Part shown: positions 1 to 8,016 of the stretch, in pieces
Layout: each line of letters opens with the position of its first letter
Position numbering within the stretch: position 1 is the stretch's first letter
Assembly (NCBI GenBank): GCA_023146135.1
Contig: JAGLCR010000025.1
Span: forward strand, 1 to 42,737
From: Bacteroidales bacterium
GTDB lineage: Bacteria > Bacteroidota > Bacteroidia > Bacteroidales > UBA1556
Length of the DNA: 42,737 nt
Direction: 5' to 3'
Notes under the pieces: generated by a model
Databases searched by the model: none
The model's input: the letters and a program-made list of their open reading frames with translations, nothing else
Told to the model about the DNA's origin: nothing
Translations under genes and position numbers: made by a program

Positions 1-48
1 AAATTTTTGTCATGTACTAAGGTCTAATTGTTTATAATACTTTTTACA

Positions 49-675
49 CTATTTTGTTTTTTCATATTCACCCTTACTAATAAAGACCACTTTATCAAAA
101 TCCTCAAATTCTCGTAAATTACTTAGGCTACCTTTTACTTCAACCTCTACATCCTTTTCAAATTTAGGAACTTTACCTCCCATTGGTGAAGCTAATACGC
201 TAGGTTTTCCAATAGCATTGCCTTCACTATCTACCGCTTTCAAATAGGCAAATATGTATTTTTCAAATCCTCCATATTTATTCTTAACATCTTCTTTCAT
301 CTTCACTGTAGCAACAAAATTTACTCGTTTTACACTTGCTCCATCAACGCTTAAGCTTACAATTGTAAACCGACTATCTGAATACTCTTCAAAAGGAATA
401 GGAGTATCCAATTTATTTGCTTCTAAATATTCTTTTACAACCTTCTTTCCTTCTTCTTTTGCCAGCTTATACTCTTTATCATACTTAAAGGCATCGTCCA
501 TATCAGTTGCTTTCTTGGCTTTCTCTTTATACTCATCTCCCATATCCTGATATTTATTCGATATTGAAGGGAGCTGACCTAAATAGGTATTATCTTTCAT
601 ACTAGCTCCTCCACAACTACTTAATACTAGAGCTACTCCAAGTGATAAGACGAACAATGAATTAATTTTTTTCAT
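49..675 (-). CDS. Hypothetical lipoprotein, 208 aa
   Basis: The protein opens with a lipoprotein signal: Lys-rich start, hydrophobic stretch and a lipobox LSSC with the acylated Cys at residue 21, followed by GGAS. It is therefore predicted to be membrane-anchored. The mature part is Lys/Glu-rich and probably helical at about residues 40-85 (many K, E, A), followed by a beta-rich second half with repeated V-K-V alternation. I do not recognise a named family. A -7 element lies 35 nt upstream on the same strand, so the ATG at 675 is the natural start. It is the only gene on its strand here and its downstream neighbour lies outside the window. Real gene: confident. Function: unknown. Confidence 0.8.
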   Translation of the reverse strand: MKKINSLFVLSLGVALVLSSCGGASMKDNTYLGQLPSISNKYQDMGDEYKEKAKKATDMDDAFKYDKEYKLAKEEGKKVVKEYLEANKLDTPIPFEEYSDSRFTIVSLSVDGASVKRVNFVATVKMKEDVKNKYGGFEKYIFAYLKAVDSEGNAIGKPSVLASPMGGKVPKFEKDVEVEVKGSLSNLREFEDFDKVVFISKGEYEKTK

Positions 676-710
676 GATTTTTATTTTAAGTTAATAATTT
701 ATTTATGATT

Positions 711-718
711 CAAATATA
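711..718 (-). promoter_or_regulatory. Bacteroidota -7 element for the 208-aa lipoprotein
   Basis: Reverse-strand TATATTTG matches TAnnTTTG exactly. A TTG (CAA on the plus strand at 740-742) sits 21 nt upstream as a possible -33 element. Expected transcription start is near 704, giving a leader of about 30 nt. Confidence 0.6.
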
Positions 719-750
719 GCTTTATTAGATTGGGTAAATCAAGTTTTTAC

Positions 751-774
751 TGTACAGATTTATAAATGTATACA
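751..774. repeat. Palindromic AT-rich motif, copy 1
   Basis: TGTACAGATTTATAAATG followed by TATACA. It contains the perfect 10-bp palindrome ATTTATAAAT flanked by TGTA and TACA. A related sequence occurs at 13380-13406, sharing GTACAGAT and TTATAAATGTAT. It lies between the divergent lipoprotein and porin genes and could be an operator. The match may also be chance in AT-rich spacer DNA. Confidence 0.25.
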
Positions 775-877
775 GCTTTATATAATTGACAACCTATTAT
801 TTACACTCTATAATAATAATAATTAATAATTATGGGAAAATATCATTGTTTATTCTTTTTAACTTCATTAATTATTA

Positions 878-885
878 TATTTTTG
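878..885 (+). promoter_or_regulatory. Candidate -7 element for the porin-like gene
   Basis: TATTTTTG matches TAnnTTTG, 45 nt before the ATG at 931. No convincing -33 TTTG is seen at the right distance. It also falls inside a 31-codon ORF (832-927), so one of the two readings is probably wrong. Confidence 0.4.
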
Positions 886-930
886 CTATTTACAGTAATC
901 AAATTCACACAATATATAAATGGATAAATA

Positions 931-2169
931 ATGAATAAAGCTTTACTTTTATTATTCACAATAATTCTGATTAATCCACTATTCGGACAAGAGGCAGAAA
1001 AAAAAGAGAAACTTAAAATAGATATTCATGGCTTTGTAAAAACCGATTACTGGTTTGACACACGCCAAGTAGTATATGCTCGTGAGGGTTTATTCACATT
1101 CTTTCCAAAGGATATCCTGCTGGACAAAAACGGGAGAGACATTAATGCCGAGCCCAGCTTTAATTTTAGTGCAATTACTAGCCGAGTAAATATAAAAGTA
1201 CGACAGTTCAAAGCCTTTGGCGCTGATGCTTATGGTTTTATCGAGGCTGATTTTTCTGGCGTTTCTAATATCACGATTAACACTTTTCGTTTACGCCATG
1301 CATATATTAATTTGGATTGGGGCAAAAGCGAACTTTTATTAGGCCAATATTGGCATCCTCTTTTTGTTACGAAAGTCTTCCCTACTGTAATATCCTTAAA
1401 TACCGGCGCGCCTTTTCAACCTTTTAATCGTAGCCCCCAAATACGCTTTACTCACCATATCAAAAACTGGAATATTATAGCAGCTGTAATATCGCAACGC
1501 GACTATGCCAGCATCGGACCTTATGGACGTAACCCTATGTATATGGAAAACTCTATGGTACCCAATGCGCATTTGCAACTTCAGTATGAAGGAAAAAGAA
1601 ACATATTTGGTATTGCGGCCGATTATAAAGTAATTCGCCCTATGCTAGTAAGTGATAGTAATATAGTAAGCGAAAAACGACTAGGCTCCTATGCTTTTTT
1701 GGCATATTATCGGTGGAGCAATAAGGTATGGGAATTTAAAGCTAAAAGTATTTATGGGCAAAATTTAAGTGATCAGCTGATGATGGGAGGCTATGCAGTA
1801 GCAAGCACTGACGTACAAACAGGAATACAAGATTATACACCCACAAATCATTTCTTTATTTGGGGAGATGTTCTATATCGAAAGAAACTAAAACGTATTA
1901 CAATTATCTCTGGTTTTTTTGCTGGTTTTACTCAAAACTTAGGAACTAGTCAGAACGCCGAAGGCCCATACTATGCTGTAGGGGCTAATATTGACCAAAT
2001 GTACCGTGTGGCACCAAGCTTCTCAGTAAAATCGGGTAATACTATGTTCTCTTTGGAATGGGAATATTCGCATGTGATGTATGGTGATATCAAACTTAAT
2101 GGAATGGTAGAAAATACACATGCAGTAGCAAGTAATCGAGTATTACTTACAGGGTTTTATTTCTTCTAG
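931..2169 (+). CDS. Outer-membrane porin-like beta-barrel protein, 412 aa
   Basis: A cleavable signal peptide ends at about residue 19 (NPLFGQ), a typical Bacteroidota signal. The rest alternates polar and aromatic residues in short beta strands separated by turns, with many Tyr, Phe and Trp, and the chain ends in an aromatic GFYFF motif as outer-membrane barrels do. The start of the mature chain (IDIHGFVKTDYWFDTR) and a central GQYWHPLF motif resemble porins of the DcaP/alginate-porin type, but I cannot assign the substrate. The stop codon overlaps the stop of the convergent glycosyltransferase by 4 bp, so the two mRNAs are complementary at their 3' ends. Barrel call is fairly sure; family name is tentative. 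Confidence 0.75.
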   Translation: MNKALLLLFTIILINPLFGQEAEKKEKLKIDIHGFVKTDYWFDTRQVVYAREGLFTFFPKDILLDKNGRDINAEPSFNFSAITSRVNIKVRQFKAFGADAYGFIEADFSGVSNITINTFRLRHAYINLDWGKSELLLGQYWHPLFVTKVFPTVISLNTGAPFQPFNRSPQIRFTHHIKNWNIIAAVISQRDYASIGPYGRNPMYMENSMVPNAHLQLQYEGKRNIFGIAADYKVIRPMLVSDSNIVSEKRLGSYAFLAYYRWSNKVWEFKAKSIYGQNLSDQLMMGGYAVASTDVQTGIQDYTPTNHFFIWGDVLYRKKLKRITIISGFFAGFTQNLGTSQNAEGPYYAVGANIDQMYRVAPSFSVKSGNTMFSLEWEYSHVMYGDIKLNGMVENTHAVASNRVLLTGFYFF

Positions 2170-3365
2170 AGTGACTCTAGAAAACGAATGAGCTTATCTG
2201 TTAATGCAGAATTAGCATAGTTTTTTTCAACTGTTTCTTTTGCTGATTTACAAATATTTTCGAAATAGGGTTTATTCTTTAACAATAATTCTAATGCATC
2301 AATAAACTCCTTTGGAGAATCAGCAACCAATAAATCTTGTTTGTGATTATGGATAATCCCCTCAACACCAACACTAGTAGAAACTATCGCCTTTCCAAGA
2401 GTCATGCCTTCAATAATTTTCACTCGCATTCCGCTACCCGAAAATAAAGGTACAATCATAATTGCCTTAGACTTAATAAAGTTAGCTGCATTATCAATTT
2501 CACCCAAAAGAACAACATTTTTATATAGCTTAACATCCAACCACGAAGCATCTCCCCTTCCTGCAATATAGAATTTTATATTTGGATTATTTTCGCTGAC
2601 TTTTTTCCACACCTTATCCAAGAACCATAATATGCCTTCTTTATTTGGCATCCAGTCAAGAGCACCAATATGAAATAAGGAAGGATATTCCGACTCAACT
2701 TTATCAATATTTATGTTCTTTGTTACATCCACGCCCGTAGGGATAAATTCCATGGGTATTTTGCAGGCATGTGATTTAAAAATATTCAAATCGTTTTGTG
2801 TAACAGTATAAATAGCATCGAAACGTCGAATTGCCTCAAGCTCTTCTTTTTTCAAACGTTTAGCCAAGACCTTAAAATATCGCTTTTTAAGCGTTTTCTT
2901 TTCTTCTTGAGCCATGCGCTCCCATATCATAAATTCCACATTAGGAGCACGTAATATAATTTTAGCATCTGAGTTTTTACGAATACTATCTATATAGTAA
3001 TTAAGAAAAACACTCTCCAGTTGAATAATGTCGAATTTCTGATTTCTAAGAACTTTAACTATCAAGTTCTCAAAACTCTTGTCCTCAAACCGACTAATAT
3101 TATAGGATCTATTAGACAAAGCCAAATTACTTAATGCCTCTAAAGCCTTTATATCAGTATTTATAAAACCAAATTCAATTTGTGTTGTTTCTCTGTATTC
3201 TTTAGGAAGGTTATTGATATCCACAAAATGCTTAGGAGTATTTACTGACAATACTTTTACTTGATGACCAGCATCAATAAGTCCTTGCGTTACATTGTGC
3301 ATACCTATTGACCCACCATCTTGAGGAGGAAAAGGAGGTTTATTACATATCTGCAGTATTTTCAT
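2166..3365 (-). CDS. Glycosyltransferase, GT4-like (GT-B fold), 399 aa
   Basis: The N-terminus (MKILQICNKPPFPPQDGGS) is the usual acceptor-side Rossmann start of GT4 enzymes, with Gly-rich DGGS where the sugar donor and acceptor meet. The C-terminal half has the donor-binding signature: IGALDWMPNKEG, then VPLFSGSGMRVKIIEG, then GKAIVSTSVGVEGI, with the paired glutamates of the EX7E-type motif. It probably moves an activated sugar to an envelope glycan. It follows the LptF/G permease gene by 5 nt on the same strand, so the two are almost certainly co-transcribed, which points to lipopolysaccharide or surface-glycan work. Substrate cannot be read from the sequence. Confidence 0.85.
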   Translation of the reverse strand: MKILQICNKPPFPPQDGGSIGMHNVTQGLIDAGHQVKVLSVNTPKHFVDINNLPKEYRETTQIEFGFINTDIKALEALSNLALSNRSYNISRFEDKSFENLIVKVLRNQKFDIIQLESVFLNYYIDSIRKNSDAKIILRAPNVEFMIWERMAQEEKKTLKKRYFKVLAKRLKKEELEAIRRFDAIYTVTQNDLNIFKSHACKIPMEFIPTGVDVTKNINIDKVESEYPSLFHIGALDWMPNKEGILWFLDKVWKKVSENNPNIKFYIAGRGDASWLDVKLYKNVVLLGEIDNAANFIKSKAIMIVPLFSGSGMRVKIIEGMTLGKAIVSTSVGVEGIIHNHKQDLLVADSPKEFIDALELLLKNKPYFENICKSAKETVEKNYANSALTDKLIRFLESL

Positions 3366-3370
3366 AAGAC

Positions 3371-4981
3371 TTACGATTTTTTCTTAGGAATTAGTCTTAT
3401 AAAAGGACCTACTATTTTTTTAATCACTTTTTGCCAGGCTTCATTATCAAGTAATGGTGCATCTGTAGTAGCTTTTTGTGTAAAAAATATACCCAAGGGT
3501 AAAAATGTAATACTTGCCAACCACATTCCAAACCATGGTTCCATAACGAATTCCGTAGCTGATTTTTGGCCAATAATTGAAATAATATGATAAAGAACAA
3601 ATAGAAATATGGAAACTACAAGCGGCATTCCTAAGCCACCTTTTCTGATAATAGCGCCTAGTGGAGCCCCCAAAAAGAAAAGGATAATACAGGCAACTGA
3701 CAGGGTAAATTTACGATGCCATTCTACTTTGTGCTTTACAATATAAGTATCACGTCCTTCAATATTTGTACTCACAATAGTACTGTGATAACTAGAGTTG
3801 CGGATACTTTGAAGGGCACTGCTAACAATTCGCTGTTGGTCGTCCTGAGTATAATTCTCTAATAGTTCTGCAATAAACACTTTAGTGGTATCGAGCATTG
3901 TAGAATCACGTTTAATAATCAATTGATTTGGTTTTTCAATCATCTTCAAGCCCTGTTGCTTTGCCAAATCACTTTCTCTACCAATCACACCATCCTCAAA
4001 TCCTCTTTGCGCTTCAATCAGCGAATCCACTATCGATTGGGCCGTATCTACAATCAAACTCTTAGCATACAATTGATAAAAATTCATATCCTCTATCATA
4101 TATCCCTGATATTGCTTAATCACACTATCGCGAGCTAGGATAAGCGAATCCTCGTAAAACTCCAACTGACTCACATTCAACATTTGATAATTATTGCGAT
4201 ATAAATCTGAATTGGATTTCTTAAATGCAAAAGCGGATAAATCTATTCGTTGAATCTCCTTTTCAAACTTTGTTTTTTGCAAGGTTGTAGGCCATACGTT
4301 TCTTTGATTCTTTTTGTTTAAAGGAACTTTTTCATCATAATTCACCCCGTTAAACAAAGTAAAAACCAAATAACGTTTATCCGATGTCATCTCCATTTTA
4401 CCATCACGAGCCAGTGTAATATTCTTATTCCCCTCGCCTGCCATATGGTTGTATATAATAATGTCGTGGATATTGACACCATCAGGATCTTTCTTTCCAA
4501 TACGAATTACATAATCGCTTATTTCATTATAAAACACCCCCTCTTTGATTTGAACAGCAGGTTTTTTATGCCTTACATCTCTAAGTAAAGTTAAGAATTT
4601 CAGATTGGCCTTTGGAAGCACATCATTGGAAAAGAAAAAAGCTCCTATACTTACAAATATGATAAATATAACTAGGGGCTTCATCATTTTTTGCAATGAA
4701 ATACCCGACGATTTCATGGCTACTAGCTCATAGTTTTCACCTAGGTTCCCAAAAGTCATGAGGGACGAAAGTAATACCGCCAAGGGTAATGCCATAGGAA
4801 CAAAAGTGGCGGATGCAAAAAACATCAACTCTGCTATAACATACCATTCGAAACCTTTACCCACAAAATCGTCCACATACTTCCACAAAAACTGCATAAG
4901 AAGTACAAAAAGCGCAACAAAAAATGTCAACACAAATGGACCAAAATAGGTTTTTAGAAGAAATATATTCAGTTTTTTCAC
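3371..4981 (-). CDS. LptF/LptG-family lipopolysaccharide export permease, 536 aa
   Basis: YjgP/YjgQ (LptF/LptG) permease of the inner-membrane ABC complex that extracts LPS and feeds the Lpt bridge. Membrane segments are visible near the N-terminus (FVLTFFVALFVLLMQF), then FVPMALPLAVLLSSLMTFG followed by the conserved GENYELVAMKSSGISL coupling region. A large periplasmic domain (about 110-430) follows, then three C-terminal helices containing GAPLGAIIRKGG. The length (about 540 aa) is long for the family, as usual in Bacteroidota. No ATG exists near the N-terminus: I chose GTG at 4981 (MKKLNIF), 19 nt after a perfect -7 element; TTG at 4987 is the alternative. The ATPase (LptB) is not in the window. 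Confidence 0.9.
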   Translation of the reverse strand: MKKLNIFLLKTYFGPFVLTFFVALFVLLMQFLWKYVDDFVGKGFEWYVIAELMFFASATFVPMALPLAVLLSSLMTFGNLGENYELVAMKSSGISLQKMMKPLVIFIIFVSIGAFFFSNDVLPKANLKFLTLLRDVRHKKPAVQIKEGVFYNEISDYVIRIGKKDPDGVNIHDIIIYNHMAGEGNKNITLARDGKMEMTSDKRYLVFTLFNGVNYDEKVPLNKKNQRNVWPTTLQKTKFEKEIQRIDLSAFAFKKSNSDLYRNNYQMLNVSQLEFYEDSLILARDSVIKQYQGYMIEDMNFYQLYAKSLIVDTAQSIVDSLIEAQRGFEDGVIGRESDLAKQQGLKMIEKPNQLIIKRDSTMLDTTKVFIAELLENYTQDDQQRIVSSALQSIRNSSYHSTIVSTNIEGRDTYIVKHKVEWHRKFTLSVACIILFFLGAPLGAIIRKGGLGMPLVVSIFLFVLYHIISIIGQKSATEFVMEPWFGMWLASITFLPLGIFFTQKATTDAPLLDNEAWQKVIKKIVGPFIRLIPKKKS

Positions 4982-5000
4982 TCGCAAAAAATTTATTCAG

Positions 5001-5008
5001 CAAATATA
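5001..5008 (-). promoter_or_regulatory. -7 element for the lptF/G-glycosyltransferase operon
   Basis: Reverse-strand TATATTTG, exact TAnnTTTG. Its 3' end is only 13-19 nt from the possible TTG/GTG starts, so the leader is very short. This fixes the start region of the permease. Confidence 0.6.
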
Positions 5009-5089
5009 AGCTAAGACTATGAAACAACAATAATAATTATACTCTTTTGATAATTTAAACTTTGAAAATTTATAAATATTATACACCTC

Positions 5090-5188
5090 ATAAAAAATAG
5101 TATTGCACTCATTTTAATCCTTTTTTCAATGAGCCTCACTGCGCAAAGCAATTCAGATATTTATGGAGAGCATTTTATAATCGAATAG
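5090..5188 (+). pseudogene. Remnant of a secreted-protein gene (signal peptide only)
   Basis: From an ATA at 5090, where an ATG would be expected, the frame reads I-K-N-S-I-A-L-I-L-I-L-F-S-M-S-L-T-A-Q-S, a textbook Bacteroidota signal peptide with the usual cleavage before Gln. It then reads N-S-D-I-Y-G-E-H-F-I-I-E and hits TAG at 5186. No start codon and no continuation are present. It sits between the divergent lptF/G and OstA-like genes. A chance hydrophobic reading of AT-rich DNA cannot be excluded, but the T-A-Q cleavage context argues for a relic. Confidence 0.4.
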
Positions 5189-5248
5189 TAGGTTATTTTC
5201 AACATAAAATCCGCTTATTTCAACAGAGCTGCATAAATAGAATTAGTA

Positions 5249-5256
5249 TATATTTG
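5249..5256 (+). promoter_or_regulatory. -7 element for the OstA-like gene
   Basis: TATATTTG, exact TAnnTTTG, 23 nt before the ATG at 5280. It forms a divergent promoter pair with the lptF/G promoter about 240 bp away. Confidence 0.6.
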
Positions 5257-5279
5257 CTTCTTAAATTATAAGTTTTAAT

Positions 5280-6782
5280 ATGAAGATTGTAATAAGTGTT
5301 TTAATCCTTTTACTACCCTTGTCCTTTTTTGCTCAAAAAACTTCAAGCATTAAGTTATTATCTGCTGATAATGGTGGCTCAGTGGTTTATAAAGGTAAAA
5401 AAGCCATGCGATTAACTGGCAACGTACGTTTCAAGCACAAAAAAACAATTTTAAAAAGTGACACCGCTTATCTTTATCAAAAAGAGAATAGTTTGGATGC
5501 ATATGGGCATGTTTATATTAATGACAACGACTCCATTCATATTTATGGAGACACCTTGCATTATAATGGAAATACAGGAGTTGCTGAATTGCATAATCGT
5601 GTTCGGCTGAAGGATAGGAAAATGACACTTACCACAAATCATATGATTTACAGTGTAAAAACAAAAGTAGCAAATTACTATTCAGGTGGAAAAATTGTAA
5701 CCGATGATAATGTACTAACTAGTGAATACGGCTACTACTATTCACGACAACAAGATTTTTACTACCAAAAAAATGTGGTACTAACAAATCCTAGATACGT
5801 TATGACTTCGGATACATTAAAATATAATGTACATTCAAAAACATCCTATTTTAAGGGGCCTACCTGGATTCGTAGCGATGAGAATGCCATATATTGTGAA
5901 AATGGTTGGTATAATACCAAGACTGACATTTCACAATATGATAAGAATGCTGTTTTATATAATAAAGACCAGAGCCTTACGGCCGACAGCTTATATTATG
6001 ATCGAAAAAAAGGTTTTGGCCAAGGCTATAATAATGTTAAGCTGGTTGACACAGTGAAAAACGTGATAATGCAGGGAAATTATGCAGAATATTACGAGCA
6101 TGGCGAATCATCATATTTTACAGACAGCGCTATGGCTACCATTATTTCTGAGGATGGAGATTCATTATTTTTACATTCCGATACCCTTCGTATCACTTTT
6201 GATAGCAGCCAAAAGGTAAATCAAATGCAGTGCTACCGCCAAACAAAATTTTACCGTGATGATATGCAAGGCAAATGTGACTCATTGGTATATTTATTCA
6301 AAGACTCTCTTTTACAAATGTTTGGAACTCCACTTCTATGGGGCAATAATAGTCAACTAAGTGGTAACTTCATCTATTTAACCATTAATAATGGCAATGT
6401 GGATAGGATGTATATTGACACAAACTCTTTTGTACTTTCAAAGGACACTATGGATTTCTACAATCAAGTATCAGGGCGAAACATGATTGTTTTTTTTAAA
6501 AATAATGAGCTATACCGAGCCGACGTATATGGGAATGCCCAATCATTGTACTTTGTACGCGATGAGGCTCAAGAATTAATTGGAGTAAACATTAGCTCAT
6601 CAAGCGATTTAAGAGTAAATATTGATACTTCAGGAATCAAGGATATTATTTACCTACATAAACCTAATGTGAGTTTAAATCCTGTTAAGAATTTATCTCA
6701 ACGCGACTTACATTTAAAAGGCTTTCGTAATTATGAGGCCTTACGGCCAAAAACAAAACTGGATATATATAATTGGGAATAG
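5280..6782 (+). CDS. OstA/LptA-like periplasmic LPS-transport protein, 500 aa
   Basis: A signal peptide ends at LSFFAQ (about residue 19). The mature protein is built of OstA/LptA-type beta-jellyroll repeats: LTGNVRFKHKKTILKSDTAYLY, then YGHVYINDNDSIHIYGDTLHYNG, then LKDRKMTLTTNHMIY and similar units up to about residue 330. Each carries the family pattern of a D-T-a-Y strand ending. In the Lpt pathway LptA-like proteins form the periplasmic bridge that carries LPS. At 500 aa it is much longer than enterobacterial LptA (about 185 aa), as in other Bacteroidota OstA-like proteins. It diverges from the LptF/G permease gene, which supports a shared LPS-export role. Whether it is the main bridge protein or a paralogue is uncertain. 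Confidence 0.82.
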   Translation: MKIVISVLILLLPLSFFAQKTSSIKLLSADNGGSVVYKGKKAMRLTGNVRFKHKKTILKSDTAYLYQKENSLDAYGHVYINDNDSIHIYGDTLHYNGNTGVAELHNRVRLKDRKMTLTTNHMIYSVKTKVANYYSGGKIVTDDNVLTSEYGYYYSRQQDFYYQKNVVLTNPRYVMTSDTLKYNVHSKTSYFKGPTWIRSDENAIYCENGWYNTKTDISQYDKNAVLYNKDQSLTADSLYYDRKKGFGQGYNNVKLVDTVKNVIMQGNYAEYYEHGESSYFTDSAMATIISEDGDSLFLHSDTLRITFDSSQKVNQMQCYRQTKFYRDDMQGKCDSLVYLFKDSLLQMFGTPLLWGNNSQLSGNFIYLTINNGNVDRMYIDTNSFVLSKDTMDFYNQVSGRNMIVFFKNNELYRADVYGNAQSLYFVRDEAQELIGVNISSSSDLRVNIDTSGIKDIIYLHKPNVSLNPVKNLSQRDLHLKGFRNYEALRPKTKLDIYNWE

Positions 6783-6808
6783 GGCTACTTAGCGTTTTCT
6801 TACAGACA

Positions 6809-7882
6809 CTATTTATACACTTTAACTTCGGCCTCCCCTTTCAGTGCTCTTAAACCATTCATTGCAAGCGCTTTCATTTCATCTTCACCTGGGTAAATAA
6901 AGATACGACCCAAATGCATCACTCGCCGAGTAATAGCTTCAATTATAGGCTTTCCATATGCGATACCACCAGTAAGTAAAATCCCATCCACATGTCCCTC
7001 GAGCACAGCTGACATAGCTGCAATTTCCTTTGCTACTTGATACGCCATAGCATCCTGAATTAAAGCAGCTTGCTCATCCCCTTTTTTAGCGGCTACTTCC
7101 ACCGCATAGGCATCATTAGTATCAAAATAAGCAGTATAACCACCTTTTCCAGTAATCATCTTTTTCACCTCGGCATGTGTATAATTTCCACTAAAGCATA
7201 ACTCAGCCAATGCTCCCGAAGGTAAACCTCCTGAGCGTTCAGGTGAAAATGGACCATCACCATCAAGCGCTTGATTAACATCAATCACCTTTCCATTTTT
7301 ATGAGCTCCCACACTGATTCCGCCTCCCATATGTGCTACAATCAAGTTTAGATCTTCATAATCCACATTATGTGTTTTAGCATGATTGCGAGCAATAGCT
7401 TTCTGATTTAAGGCATGAAATATTGATTTTCTTGGAAAGTTTGGATGCCCAGATATACGAGCAATTTCATCCATTTCGTCCACCACAACAGGATCTACAA
7501 TATAGGCACTAGCACCATCAAGACTTGTGGCAATATCATAAGCTATCAACCCACCCAAATTACTGGCATGTTGTCCTAAAACTCCGATCTTCAAATCTTC
7601 AATAAGTGCATTATTCACTGCATATACTCCTGAGGGAATAGGTTTTACTAAACCACCGCGTCCAACCACAACAGAGATTAACTCCAAGTCAATTTCAGCT
7701 TTAAGCAACTCATCCAAAATAATATCCTTTCGAAAATTATACTGATCAGTTATCGTATCAAACTGCTCTAAATCCGATGTGTCGTGCTTGATATTCTTGA
7801 TAAATACTCGCTCAACATTTCGATAAACAGCAATTTTTGTTGATGTGGATCCTGGGTTTATGGCTAATATTAACTGATTCAA
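6809..7882 (-). CDS. buk: Butyrate kinase 1, 357 aa
   Basis: ASKHA-fold acyl kinase that converts butyryl phosphate and ADP to butyrate and ATP (branched acyl phosphates are also possible), in the cytoplasm. All family motifs are intact: INPGSTSTK at residues 8-16 (phosphate loop with Lys), VVGRGGLVKPIPSG, GQHASNLGG, the RKSIFHALNQKAIAR block, AHMGGGISVGAH, DGDGPFSPERSGGLP, LLTGGIAYG and IYPGEDEMKALA. Length is normal. The start is TTG at 7882: an in-frame TAG lies one codon further upstream, no ATG precedes the essential INPG strand, and a -7 element is 21 nt upstream. It has its own promoter, separate from the buk3-buk2 pair. No phosphotransbutyrylase gene is nearby. Confidence 0.93.
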   Translation of the reverse strand: MNQLILAINPGSTSTKIAVYRNVERVFIKNIKHDTSDLEQFDTITDQYNFRKDIILDELLKAEIDLELISVVVGRGGLVKPIPSGVYAVNNALIEDLKIGVLGQHASNLGGLIAYDIATSLDGASAYIVDPVVVDEMDEIARISGHPNFPRKSIFHALNQKAIARNHAKTHNVDYEDLNLIVAHMGGGISVGAHKNGKVIDVNQALDGDGPFSPERSGGLPSGALAELCFSGNYTHAEVKKMITGKGGYTAYFDTNDAYAVEVAAKKGDEQAALIQDAMAYQVAKEIAAMSAVLEGHVDGILLTGGIAYGKPIIEAITRRVMHLGRIFIYPGEDEMKALAMNGLRALKGEAEVKVYK

Positions 7883-7903
7883 TTTCTATGGTTTTAATTT
7901 TCG

Positions 7904-7911
7904 CAAAAGTA
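7904..7911 (-). promoter_or_regulatory. -7 element for butyrate kinase 1
   Basis: Reverse-strand TACTTTTG, exact TAnnTTTG, 21 nt before the TTG start. It supports the non-ATG start of this gene. Confidence 0.55.
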
Positions 7912-7985
7912 GTAAATATCTATTGTGATTAAATATGTATTTGTTAATTATTTTTAAATTGATCTTTGAATTCTATTTATATTAT

Positions 7986-7993
7986 TAACTTTG
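7986..7993 (+). promoter_or_regulatory. Promoter of the YwqK/MORN-like lipoprotein
   Basis: TAACTTTG (-7) with TTTG at 7965-7968 (-33) 17 nt upstream: a complete Bacteroidota-type promoter. It places transcription start near 8000 and excludes the in-frame ATG at 7966 as the start codon, leaving the ATG at 8017. Confidence 0.65.
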
Positions 7994-8016
7994 CTCACAA
8001 CCTTAAAATCAATACG

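Noticed and set aside
254-550. 98-aa forward reading frame opposite the first lipoprotein
   Set aside because: It is antisense to a gene with a clear lipoprotein signal and has no start context or promoter.
7966-8016. Longer N-terminus for the YwqK/MORN-like lipoprotein
   Set aside because: The extra 17 codons lie inside a complete -33/-7 promoter and hide the lipoprotein signal; the ATG at 8017 gives a clean signal with Cys21.
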